Both the position numbers and the translations under genes were made by a program. Below the pieces are notes generated by a model. The model ran no database searches and was not told the origin of the DNA. It saw nothing but the letters and a program-made list of their open reading frames with translations. DNA of 64,000 nucleotides, taken from NCBI GenBank assembly GCA_028278525.1, contig JANQEE010000069.1, forward strand, positions 150,611 to 214,610, read 5' to 3'. The stretch is from Minwuiaceae bacterium. GTDB lineage: Bacteria > Pseudomonadota > Alphaproteobacteria > Minwuiales > Minwuiaceae. Below, in pieces: positions 26,007-34,406 of the stretch (position 1 is its first letter; each line of letters starts with the position of its first letter).

Positions 26007-26077
26007 ACTGTCCGTGAGCAACCATCGCCCTATCTATTCACCGAATTGAGGGGCATTGGGCAAAGAGGACATCCGGC

Positions 26078-27859
26078 ATGTCGTTGCTGATGCAGTCGGC
26101 GATCTATCTCTGCGCCGCAGTGGTCGCGGTACCGCTTTCGAAACGGCTCGGGCTCGGCGCGATACTCGGCTACCTCGCCGCCGGCATCATCATCGGGCCA
26201 GGCGGACTCGGTCTGATCGGGCATGTCGAAGACGTGCTGCACTTCGCCGAGTTCGGCGTGGTGCTGCTGTTGTTCGTGATCGGGCTAGAGTTGCAGCCGT
26301 CGCGGCTCTGGTCGCTGCGACGGTCGGTGTTCGGCCTCGGCGGCGCGCAGGTCCTGGTTACCGGCGGTGCGCTTGCGGTGAGTGGCCTGCTGTTCGGGCT
26401 GGGGCTGCAAACGGCGATCCTGGTCGGGCTGATCCTGGCGCTGTCGTCGACCGCATTCGGTTTGCAAATCCTGGCGGAAAAGAAGCAACTGCCGACACGG
26501 CATGGCCGCGTCGCCTTCGCCATTCTGCTGTTTCAGGACCTCGCGGTCATCCCGTTGCTAGCGCTGATCCCGGTGCTGGGCGGATCGGGCGGCAAAACGG
26601 CGGAGGGCGGCGTGCTGCTCAGCACGCTGAAGGTCGTGCTGGCCATCGCGGTGCTGGTCGTCGGCGGCCGCTACCTGTTGCGTTACGTGGTCCGGGCGGT
26701 GGCGGCCGCGCGGACGCCGGAAGTGTTTACGGCGATGGCGCTTTTGACCGTGATCGCCGCCGCGCTACTGATGGAGGAGATCGGACTGTCGGCGGCACTC
26801 GGGGCGTTCCTCGCGGGCGTTCTGCTTGCTGATTCCGAATACCGGCACGAGTTCGAAGCGGACATCGAGCCGTTCAAAGGCCTGCTGCTCGGCCTGTTCT
26901 TCATTGCCGTCGGCATGTCGGTCAATGTCGGGCTGATCGTCGCTCAGCCGCTTGCCGTTGTCGGCCTGGTGCTGGGTTTGTTGGCGGTCAAGAGCGCGGT
27001 GCTGTTTGGGATCGCGCGCATCAGCGGGCTGAATAATGCCAGCGCTCGCAAACTCGCCGTCGTGCTGCCGCAGGGCGGCGAGTTCGCTTTCGTGCTGTTC
27101 GCGGTGGCCGTTACCGCAGGCGCTATCGCGCAAAACGTTTCCGACTTGCTGATCGTCGTCGTCTCTCTGACGATGGCGGCGACGCCGTTGGCCGTCGCGC
27201 TCAACGACGCCATCCAGAAGCGCACCGCCGGAAAGTCCGACGAGCCGACTTACGAAAAGCCTGCACCGGAAGAAAACCAGGTGATCATCGCCGGGTTCGG
27301 CCGTTTCGGTCAGATCGTCGGGCGCATCCTACGGGCGAAGAAAATTCCGTTCACCGCGCTGGAGATCAGCGCCGACCAGGTCGATTTCGTCAAGCGCTTC
27401 GGCAACAAGGTCTACTACGGCGACGCATCACGGTTGGACCTGTTGCGCGCCGCCAAGGCCGATCAGGCGGTCGCGTTCGTGCTGGCCATCGACGATATGG
27501 AAGCGTCCCTTCGCACCGCAGAGACCGTGAAGCGCCACTTTCCCAACCTCACGATCTATGCGCGGGCGCGCAACCGGCAGCATGCGCACCGCCTGATCGA
27601 CCTGGACGTCAAAATCATCCGGCGCGAGACATTCCATTCCAGCCTGGAGCTGACGCGCGAGGTGCTGAAGGGACTGGGTTTCGCGGATTCGGACGCCACA
27701 CGCTCTATCGAGACGTTCCGCGATCATGACGTTCGCAGGCTACACGAGCAGTACCCGCTCCGGAGTGACGAGGAGAAAATGATCATTCACGCACGCCAAA
27801 CGGCGGAGGAGCTGGAACAGCTATTCGAAGAAGACGCAGCGGAAGACGAGAAAGCCTAG
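26078..27859 (+). CDS. CPA2-family monovalent cation:proton antiporter (KefB/C-like)
   Basis: A 593-residue membrane protein. The first about 380 residues form the Na+/H+ exchanger domain with roughly 12 hydrophobic helices, including LILALSSTAFGLQIL and the conserved ALGAFLAGVLLADSEYRHE stretch. Residues about 400-520 form a TrkA-N/RCK domain with the nucleotide loop GFGRFGQIVG (about 408-417). A charged C-terminal tail follows. It exchanges K+ or Na+ for H+, gated by a cytosolic nucleotide or redox signal. The start ATG follows ggacatccggc; the gene stands alone. Confidence 0.92.
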   Translation: MSLLMQSAIYLCAAVVAVPLSKRLGLGAILGYLAAGIIIGPGGLGLIGHVEDVLHFAEFGVVLLLFVIGLELQPSRLWSLRRSVFGLGGAQVLVTGGALAVSGLLFGLGLQTAILVGLILALSSTAFGLQILAEKKQLPTRHGRVAFAILLFQDLAVIPLLALIPVLGGSGGKTAEGGVLLSTLKVVLAIAVLVVGGRYLLRYVVRAVAAARTPEVFTAMALLTVIAAALLMEEIGLSAALGAFLAGVLLADSEYRHEFEADIEPFKGLLLGLFFIAVGMSVNVGLIVAQPLAVVGLVLGLLAVKSAVLFGIARISGLNNASARKLAVVLPQGGEFAFVLFAVAVTAGAIAQNVSDLLIVVVSLTMAATPLAVALNDAIQKRTAGKSDEPTYEKPAPEENQVIIAGFGRFGQIVGRILRAKKIPFTALEISADQVDFVKRFGNKVYYGDASRLDLLRAAKADQAVAFVLAIDDMEASLRTAETVKRHFPNLTIYARARNRQHAHRLIDLDVKIIRRETFHSSLELTREVLKGLGFADSDATRSIETFRDHDVRRLHEQYPLRSDEEKMIIHARQTAEELEQLFEEDAAEDEKA

Positions 27860-27867
27860 ATCTGGCC

Positions 27868-28326
27868 TCAATCTTTTCCCTTCATCATACGTAACGGATT
27901 ATACGTGATCACCGTTTCGCCGCGCTGATTAACGATCTTGTTGAAGGTGCGGACCAGGCCGCGATTGCCTTTCGACGTCGGGCGGATTTCAGTGACTTCG
28001 CATTCGACGTGGATGGTGTCACCGGCGATGACCGGTTTGAGAACCTTGAGCTCCATCTCCAGGAAGGCCAGACCGGTGCCCTGCATGGTCGCCTGGATCA
28101 GCAGGCCTTCGGCGAAGCTGTAGACCAGGGCGCCGGGGGCCGGCCGGCCGCCCTTGATCGCCGAGCCTTCTTTCAGGAATTCCATGTCCATGAACAGGAC
28201 TTCGGTCATGCCGGTCGTATTGATGAAGTTGGTGATATCCGAGTCGGTGATGGTGCGTCCGACCGTCTGGAACTTGTAACCGACTTCCAGTTCGTTCCAG
28301 TAGAAACCGAGGCCTACCGTATCCAT
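27868..28326 (-). CDS. MaoC-like hotdog protein with altered active site
   Basis: A 152-residue single-hotdog protein. Where MaoC hydratases have SGDxNPLHxD, this protein has TTGMTEVLFMD (about residues 32-42): the catalytic Asp and His are replaced by Met and Phe, while the final Asp is kept. The rest, including IKGGRPAPGALVYSFAEGLLIQ, fits the MaoC superfamily. It is the last gene of a minus-strand run acyl-CoA dehydrogenase - CaiB transferase - MaoC, so a role in acyl-CoA metabolism is likely, but hydratase activity is uncertain. Confidence 0.8.
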   Translation of the reverse strand: MDTVGLGFYWNELEVGYKFQTVGRTITDSDITNFINTTGMTEVLFMDMEFLKEGSAIKGGRPAPGALVYSFAEGLLIQATMQGTGLAFLEMELKVLKPVIAGDTIHVECEVTEIRPTSKGNRGLVRTFNKIVNQRGETVITYNPLRMMKGKD

Positions 28327-28341
28327 GTTCGTTCTTCTCCT

Positions 28342-29541
28342 TTAGTCGGACGCCTGCAGAGCGGCGCCCGACGACATCATCGCGTCGATATCCTGTTCAG
28401 AGATTCCGGCCTCGCCAAGCAATTCGCGGGTATGTTCGCCGAAGCGCGGCGCGTGGCGGCGGACCGAGCCCGGCGACTTCGAGAATGTCGGCGGAATGTC
28501 GGTCTGCCGGATCGCACCTTCCGTCGGATGCTCGACGGACCGCCAGAACCCGACGTCGTGCAAATGCGGATCGTCCAGCAGGTCGTCGAGGTCGTTGACC
28601 AATGTCACCGGGATGCTGACCGCGTCGAACGCCTCGAGCCACTCGGCGCTGGTTTTGGCTTCCATCAGGTCGGAAATCTGGCCGTACAGTACGTCGATGT
28701 TTTCGCTGCGCGCCGTAGCATTGGCGAAGCGCGGGTCGTCCGCCAAGTCGGGCCGGCCGGCGACTTCGAAGAAGGTGCGGAACTGCCGGTCGTTGTACGG
28801 CAGCACACCGATATAGCCGTCCTTTGTGCGGTAGGGCCGGCGGTTCGGCGACAGCACACGGGAATAGCCGAGTTCGCCGAGCGGCGGATCGAAGGTGTGG
28901 CCGAACAGATGCTCCACCATGGTGAAGGCGGTCATGGTCTCGAACATCGTGGTCTCGATATGCTGTCCCTCGCCGGTGCGCTCCCGATGGAACAGGGCCA
29001 TCGAGATGTTGCCTACCAGCGCAAGGGCACAGGATTTGTCGGCCAGGATGGTCGGCATATAGGCCGGTTCTTCGGTGAAACGGGCCTGTAGCCGCGCCAG
29101 GCCGGAGGCGGCCTGGATCATGTCGTCGAAGGCCGGTTTGTGGCCGAATGGGCCGGCGCGGCGGTAGCCGTAGGTCGCGGCGTAGACGATGCGCGGGTTG
29201 ATTTTGGCCAGGGTGTCGTAGTCGAGCCCGAGCCGGTCGACGGCCTGCGGCCGGATGTTGTGGACGAAGACATCGGTGCCTTCGACCAGCCGGAGTATCG
29301 CGTCGCGCGCCGACGGCTGTTTCAGGTCCAGCACGATCGCCCGCTTGTTGCGGTTGCAGTTGAGGTAGACGGCCGCCATGCCCTTGTGCCGCGCCGGGCC
29401 GATGCCGCGGGTGATGTCGCCGTCCGGCCCTTCGACCTTGATCACGTCGGCGCCCATATCGCCAAGGATCTGCGTGGCAAAGGGTCCGAGGACGACCGAG
29501 GTGAGGTCGAGCACACGGATACCGTCGAGGGGGCCTGGCAT
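28342..29541 (-). CDS. CaiB/BaiF-family (class III) CoA-transferase
   Basis: A 399-residue formyl-CoA transferase-like enzyme. The start (LDGIRVLDLTSVVLGPFATQILGDMGADVIKVE) is the family hallmark, and the predicted catalytic Asp lies in PAFDDMIQAASG (about residue 154). The C-terminal part includes RPYRTKDGYIGV. It moves CoA between a thioester donor and a carboxylate; the substrate is unknown. It is between the acyl-CoA dehydrogenase gene (29 bases upstream) and the MaoC-like gene (15 bases downstream), consistent with one operon that activates, oxidises and hydrates a carboxylic acid. Confidence 0.92.
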   Translation of the reverse strand: MPGPLDGIRVLDLTSVVLGPFATQILGDMGADVIKVEGPDGDITRGIGPARHKGMAAVYLNCNRNKRAIVLDLKQPSARDAILRLVEGTDVFVHNIRPQAVDRLGLDYDTLAKINPRIVYAATYGYRRAGPFGHKPAFDDMIQAASGLARLQARFTEEPAYMPTILADKSCALALVGNISMALFHRERTGEGQHIETTMFETMTAFTMVEHLFGHTFDPPLGELGYSRVLSPNRRPYRTKDGYIGVLPYNDRQFRTFFEVAGRPDLADDPRFANATARSENIDVLYGQISDLMEAKTSAEWLEAFDAVSIPVTLVNDLDDLLDDPHLHDVGFWRSVEHPTEGAIRQTDIPPTFSKSPGSVRRHAPRFGEHTRELLGEAGISEQDIDAMMSSGAALQASD

Positions 29542-29570
29542 AACGAACGAAACTCCGGATTGGCGGCGCG

Positions 29571-30737
29571 TCAGTAGGACTTCGGCAGGCCGAGGGCCTT
29601 TTCCGCGATGTTGCAGAGGATGAGCTGCGGGCTGACCGGCGCGATGCGGGCGATCATCACCTCGCGCATCAGGCGCTCCACATGGAACTCCTTGGCGTAG
29701 CCCATGCCGCCGTGGGTCATCACGGCGCGGGTGCAGGCCTGGAAGCCGGCCTCGGCGCCCATGTACTTGGCGGCGTTGGATTCCGGCCCACAGGGCTGGC
29801 GGGTGTCGTAGAGATGGGCGGCGCGCATTGCCATCAGGTAGGCGGCTTCCAGTTCCATCCAGCTTTCCGCCAGGGGATGCTGGATCGCCTGGTTCTGGCC
29901 GATCGGCCGGCCGAACACTTCGCGATCCTTGGCGTATTGGACGGCGCGGGCGAGCGCGTTCTGGCCGATGCCGACGGCCTCCGCGCCGATCAGGATACGT
30001 TCCGGGTTGAGGCTATGCAGGATGTAATGGAAGCCCTGGCCTTCCTCACCCACACGGTCCTCCAAGGGGACCGGCAGGCCGTCGATGAACACCTCGTTGG
30101 AATCGACGGCGGCGCGGCCCATTTTCGGGATCTCGCGGACGTCGCAGTAGTCGCGGTCGAGGTCCGTGTAGAACAGGGTCAGGCCGTCGGTCGCCTTGGC
30201 GCAGTCCTCGCGCGGCGTGGTACGCGCCAGCAGCATGATCTTGTCGGCTTCCTGCGCGGTGGTGGTCCACAGCTTGCGGCCGTTCACCACATAGCCGTTG
30301 CCGTTCCTTTCCGCCTTGGTCTTGAGCGAGGTGGTGTTGAGACCGGCGTCCGGCTCGGTGACGCCGAAGCAGGATTTAACCTTGCCCTGCACCAAATCCG
30401 GCAGCCAGCGCTGCTTCTGCTCGTCGTTGGCGAAGACGACGATCGGGTGCGGGCCGAAGATGTTGATGTGGATCGCCGAGGCGGCGCTGAGCGCCCCGGA
30501 CGATCCGGCGACGGCATGCATCATCAGCGCCGCCTCGGTCACGCCGAGCCCGGCGCCGCCGAACTCCTCGGGCATGGCAATGCCGAGCCAGCCGCCTTCG
30601 GCCATCGCCGCGTGGAAGTCGAACGGGAACTCGCCGGTGCGGTCGTGTTCCAGCCAATAGTCGTCGCCGAAGGTCTCGCAGACCTTGGCGACGTTGTCGC
30701 GGATTGCCTGCTGCTCCTCGCTCAGCGAAAAGTCCAT
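29571..30737 (-). CDS. Acyl-CoA dehydrogenase
   Basis: A 388-residue flavin-dependent acyl-CoA dehydrogenase. The N-terminal helical domain (MDFSLSEEQQAIRDNV) is followed by the FAD-contacting strand CFGVTEPDAGLNTT and LWTTTAQEAD, then the C-terminal helical domain with ERILIGAEAVG and the region THGGMGYAKEFHVERLMRE (about 346-364), which includes the likely catalytic Glu. It makes a 2-enoyl-CoA and passes electrons to ETF. The ATG at 30737 is preferred over a GTG nine bases upstream because ggag is well spaced from it. It is the first gene of the minus-strand run. Confidence 0.92.
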   Translation of the reverse strand: MDFSLSEEQQAIRDNVAKVCETFGDDYWLEHDRTGEFPFDFHAAMAEGGWLGIAMPEEFGGAGLGVTEAALMMHAVAGSSGALSAASAIHINIFGPHPIVVFANDEQKQRWLPDLVQGKVKSCFGVTEPDAGLNTTSLKTKAERNGNGYVVNGRKLWTTTAQEADKIMLLARTTPREDCAKATDGLTLFYTDLDRDYCDVREIPKMGRAAVDSNEVFIDGLPVPLEDRVGEEGQGFHYILHSLNPERILIGAEAVGIGQNALARAVQYAKDREVFGRPIGQNQAIQHPLAESWMELEAAYLMAMRAAHLYDTRQPCGPESNAAKYMGAEAGFQACTRAVMTHGGMGYAKEFHVERLMREVMIARIAPVSPQLILCNIAEKALGLPKSY

Positions 30738-30837
30738 GTCATACACTCCATGCCCGGGCGCAAAGGCTAGCCCCAGGTCTCGGGCGCGGCAAGGGGCGGA
30801 CCCCGGCGTTGGCCTGTGCTAGGGTCCGCGCACAGTA

Positions 30838-32193
30838 ATGGCGAAAAACCAGGACATATTCCGGATCGGCACCGGCGCCGGCTTCTCCGCCGACCGCCTG
30901 GATTCGGCGGTCGAATTGGTCGAGCACGGCAACCTGGATGCTATCGTGTTCGAATGCGTCGGGGAGCGCACCCTCGCCTTCGGACACCGGGACCGGATGG
31001 CCGACGCAAAAGCCGGCTACAACAAGCTGCTGCCACAGCGGATGCGGGCCATGCTGCCGCTGATACAGCGGCACGGCACCTGCCTGATCACCAATATGGG
31101 CGTCGCCAACCCGGCGGGGGCAGCCGCCCGGACCGCCGAAATCGCTCGCGAGTTGGGATTGACCGGCCTCAAGATCGCCTGGATCGAAGGGGACGACGTG
31201 ACGCCCTTGGTCACGCCGGCCACCGACCTGCCGGAGTTCGGTGGCCGGGTAAAGGATGTCGGGCGACCGCTGGTCGGCGCCAATGCGTATATCGGCGCAG
31301 ATTCCTTGTTGTCGGCGCTGGCCGAGGGAGCGGATGTGATCATTGCCGGTCGGATTGCCGACCCGTCGCTATTCCTGGCACCGCTGCGCCATGCCTTCGG
31401 CTGGGCCGAGGACGACTGGCCGACAATGGGCGCCGGCACCCTGGTCGGGCACTTGATGGAATGCGGGACGCAGATTACCGGCGGCTATTTCGCCGACCCC
31501 GGCCTGAAGGACGTGCCCAACCTGACGTTCGTCGGCATGCCCATCGCGGAAGTGACGGCGGATGGCGGCGCGACCATTACCAAACTGGAGCGGGCCGGCG
31601 GCTGCGTGACAGCGGCGACGGTGAAGGAACAGATGCTCTACGAGGTGCACGATCCGGCGGCCTATCTGACGCCCGACGTTACCGCGGATTTTTCGGGCGT
31701 CGAAATCGGTGAAGACGGCCGCGACAGGGTCATGGTGTCCGGCGCCGGCGGCCGCGCGCGGGCGGACCTGCTGAAGGTAACCGTGGCTTTCGACGGAGGG
31801 TATCTGGCGGAGGGCGAGGTCTCCTATGCCGGCGCTGGCGCGGCGGCGCGGGCGCGGCTGGCAGGCGAAATCGTGGAGACCCGGATGCGGCAGGTCCATA
31901 GCCGGCAGGAGCCGCTCAGGACCGACCTGATCGGCCTGAACGCGTTGCATGGCAGCCTGGACCGACCGGACGCCGGCAGCGAGGCCAGCCGGGACGTGCG
32001 CTTACGCGCAGCGATGCGGACGACCGATCGGGAGGCCGCGGAAATGCTGCTTTGGGAGGTCGAATCCCTGCTCTGCGACGGGCCGGCGGGCGGCGGCGGT
32101 TTCCGAGGGCGGATCGACCCAAGCGTCACGACCCATTCCGCCTTCCTGCCGCGCGACGCGGTGCCGACCCGGACCGAGGTAATCGTCGTATGA
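30838..32193 (+). CDS. AtuA-like protein (acyclic terpene utilisation family, DUF1446)
   Basis: A 451-residue protein of the AtuA/DUF1446 family, with the N-terminal strand IRIGTGAGFSADRLD-like sequence and the conserved core LITNMGVANPAGAAART and IAGRIADPSLFLAPLRHAF. AtuA is needed for growth on acyclic terpenes such as citronellol in pseudomonads, but its reaction is not established. Here the usual C-terminal ferredoxin-like domain is encoded by the separate next gene, which overlaps by 4 bp. It is divergent from the acyl-CoA dehydrogenase operon, and the two transcription units probably serve one pathway for a branched or unusual acid. Confidence 0.87.
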   Translation: MAKNQDIFRIGTGAGFSADRLDSAVELVEHGNLDAIVFECVGERTLAFGHRDRMADAKAGYNKLLPQRMRAMLPLIQRHGTCLITNMGVANPAGAAARTAEIARELGLTGLKIAWIEGDDVTPLVTPATDLPEFGGRVKDVGRPLVGANAYIGADSLLSALAEGADVIIAGRIADPSLFLAPLRHAFGWAEDDWPTMGAGTLVGHLMECGTQITGGYFADPGLKDVPNLTFVGMPIAEVTADGGATITKLERAGGCVTAATVKEQMLYEVHDPAAYLTPDVTADFSGVEIGEDGRDRVMVSGAGGRARADLLKVTVAFDGGYLAEGEVSYAGAGAAARARLAGEIVETRMRQVHSRQEPLRTDLIGLNALHGSLDRPDAGSEASRDVRLRAAMRTTDREAAEMLLWEVESLLCDGPAGGGGFRGRIDPSVTTHSAFLPRDAVPTRTEVIVV

Positions 32194-32513
32194 GCCGCCG
32201 GGTCGCCCTGCGGCAAATCGCCCATGCCCGAGCAGGGGATAAGGGTAATGTCTCTAATGTTTCCCTTTGGGTGAACGAGCCCGGACATTTTCCCGCCGTT
32301 AAGGCTCAGGTGACGGCGGAGCGGGTCGCCGAGGCCTATCGCGGGCTGCTGCACGGCGATGTGACCCGTTATAGCCTGGACCACCTGCATGGCCTGAATT
32401 TCGTCCTGAAAGAGGCCCTGGAAGGCGGCGTGAACGGGTCTTTGAACCTGGACGGCCACGGCAAGTCGTTCAGCTTCATTCTGCTCGACATAGAGGTAAA
32501 TTTACCGGACTAA
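32190..32513 (+). CDS. AtuA C-terminal-like (ferredoxin-fold) protein
   Basis: A 107-residue protein that matches the C-terminal domain found fused in many AtuA proteins: RVALRQIAHARAGDKGNVSNVSLW near the start, then a helix with VAEAYRGLL and a strand pair LNFVLKEALEGGVNGSLNLDGHGKS. The ATG at 32190 overlaps the AtuA stop (ATGA), so the two polypeptides are probably made together and form a complex. The AT-richer 160 bp after its stop holds the promoter region of the TRAP operon. Confidence 0.85.
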   Translation: MSRRVALRQIAHARAGDKGNVSNVSLWVNEPGHFPAVKAQVTAERVAEAYRGLLHGDVTRYSLDHLHGLNFVLKEALEGGVNGSLNLDGHGKSFSFILLDIEVNLPD

Positions 32514-32672
32514 TCAACTTAAACTGTAATTATCTCAAAGCCTTAACTAGTCTGAATCTGCAAATCCGTTGATGCAACCAGAGTGCCCCGGTATGCTCCC
32601 GGACAAGTTCAAGGCGCCTTGGAAACGGCGCCGCGTAGAGCAAACGAAATCGCAGCAGGGAGACACGACCTC

Positions 32673-33704
32673 ATGAAGCCGTTTACCATCAGCAATGCCG
32701 TGGCCGTGGCCGTCGTGGCCAGCTTCGGCCTTACCGCGTCCGGCGCCTTTGCGCAGAACGTCAACTGGAACCTGTCGGTCTGGGGCAAGCCGCGGGCCTT
32801 CACCAAGGGCCTGGACGAGGTCTCCCGCTACGTCGCGGAGAAGACCGACGGCAAATTCAAGATCAAGGTACATTTCGGCGAGGCTCTGTCGAAGGCTCGC
32901 GAGAACCTGGACGGCATCAAGCTCGGCGCCTTCCAGATGGCGGCCTTCTGCGCTTCCTACCACCCGGACAAGACGCCGACCCTGAGCGGCCTGGATCTGC
33001 CGTTCCTGCCGTTCGGCGACCTGGACGTGCAGCAGAGAGTGCATGAGGCCTATTACGCGCACCCGGCCGTGGTTGCCGACGTCGCCCGTTGGAACGCCCG
33101 CATTCTGATGACCTCGCTGCTGCCGCAGTACGAGTTCATGGGCGTCGGCGAACCGCCGAAGACGCTGGAGGCCTGGAAGGGCAAGCAGGTCCGCGCGCTG
33201 GGCGGCATCGGCAAGGCGATGACCAAGCTGGGCGCCGTGCCGACCACCTCGACGGCGCCGGAAACCTATCAACTGCTGGAACGCGGCACGGTCTACGCCG
33301 CGTCGTGGCCGTTCAGCTATGCTCACGCGGCCTACCGGCTGTATGAGATTTCCGACTGGTACACCGGCAACCTGTCGCCCGGCGCCGTGACCTGCCCGGT
33401 GGTGATCAACACCAAGGCGTGGGACAAGCTGCCGAAGGAGTACCAGGACATCCTGACCGAATCCCGCCTGCCGGCCTATGAAGTGCTTAAAAAGGCCTAT
33501 AAGGCGGCGGACGAGAAAAACCTGCCGATGTTCAAGGAAAAGGGCCTGAAGGAAGTCCGCTATTCGGATGAAGAGCTGGCAACCTTCCGTAGCGTCGGCG
33601 CGCAGCCGGTCTGGGACGACTGGGTGAAGGAGCAGACCGCGAAGGGCCTGCCGGCGCAGGAACTTCTGGACCTGATCCTGACAACCGCCCAACAAGGGTC
33701 GTAA
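32673..33704 (+). CDS. TRAP transporter substrate-binding protein (DctP type)
   Basis: A 343-residue periplasmic binding protein with a Sec signal peptide (MKPFTISNAVAVAVVASFG, cleavage after Ala-Phe-Ala near residue 27). The DctP fold is shown by the paired lobes and the ENLDGIKLGAFQMAAF and PKTLEAWKGKQVRA stretches. The conserved ligand-anchoring Arg is probably in KQVRALGG. It delivers an organic anion or zwitterion to the membrane subunits encoded next. A caggga site lies about 15 bases before the ATG. Confidence 0.9.
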   Translation: MKPFTISNAVAVAVVASFGLTASGAFAQNVNWNLSVWGKPRAFTKGLDEVSRYVAEKTDGKFKIKVHFGEALSKARENLDGIKLGAFQMAAFCASYHPDKTPTLSGLDLPFLPFGDLDVQQRVHEAYYAHPAVVADVARWNARILMTSLLPQYEFMGVGEPPKTLEAWKGKQVRALGGIGKAMTKLGAVPTTSTAPETYQLLERGTVYAASWPFSYAHAAYRLYEISDWYTGNLSPGAVTCPVVINTKAWDKLPKEYQDILTESRLPAYEVLKKAYKAADEKNLPMFKEKGLKEVRYSDEELATFRSVGAQPVWDDWVKEQTAKGLPAQELLDLILTTAQQGS

Positions 33705-33773
33705 CGAAGAAGCGCAATCCGGCGGCGGGGAACCGGGCGTGAGCGCCCGGCTGTCCGCCGCCGGTCAGCCGCG

Positions 33774-34406
33774 ATGACGATATCCTCCGAAGACAGCCCG
33801 AACAGCGGGCGTTTGCTTGACCGCCTGAACACCTGGTACGCGCGCGTCGAGGACCTGCTGGCCGGCATCGCCGCGCTCAGCATTTTCGGCCTGATGCTGT
33901 TCGGCGTGGTGCAGATCGTGCTCCGCCGTTTCTTCAACGCGCCGATCTGGGGCTATATCGATATCGTCGAGCAGTTGATGGCGCTGTTCGCCTTTCTGGC
34001 GGTCGCCTATTGCCAGCGGCTGGGCGGCCACGTGCGGATGGACCTGATCATTTCCCGGTTCAAGGGCCGCACCTACTGGATCGTCGAGTTTCTGGCCGTG
34101 CTGGTCGGACTGGTGTTCATCGCCATTATGATTCCGCCGAGTTACGACCATTTCATCCGCGCCTACGAATTGGGCGATTCGACCATTGACGCCGGCATCC
34201 CGATCTGGCCGTCGAAACTGGCCGTGCCGTTTGCGCTTAGCCTGCTTTGGCTCAGGCTGCTGTTGCAGGTGTTCGGCTATTGGCGACTGATACTGGCGCC
34301 GAACGCCGATCCGATCGCGGTGCCGACGGTGCAGGACGTCGAGAAAGTCGCCGCGGAGGAAATCCGGGAAGCGCTGGGCGACGATGCGGGAGGCCCGGCA
34401 CGATGA
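33774..34406 (+). CDS. TRAP transporter small permease (DctQ type)
   Basis: A 210-residue protein with four predicted transmembrane helices (about 28-52, 65-85, 103-125, 145-168) and the DctQ-like signature RFFNAPIWGYIDIVEQLM followed by AYCQRLGGHVRMDL. It pairs with the large permease, whose start overlaps its stop by 4 bp. The C-terminal tail is acidic and cytoplasmic. Confidence 0.9.
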   Translation: MTISSEDSPNSGRLLDRLNTWYARVEDLLAGIAALSIFGLMLFGVVQIVLRRFFNAPIWGYIDIVEQLMALFAFLAVAYCQRLGGHVRMDLIISRFKGRTYWIVEFLAVLVGLVFIAIMIPPSYDHFIRAYELGDSTIDAGIPIWPSKLAVPFALSLLWLRLLLQVFGYWRLILAPNADPIAVPTVQDVEKVAAEEIREALGDDAGGPAR

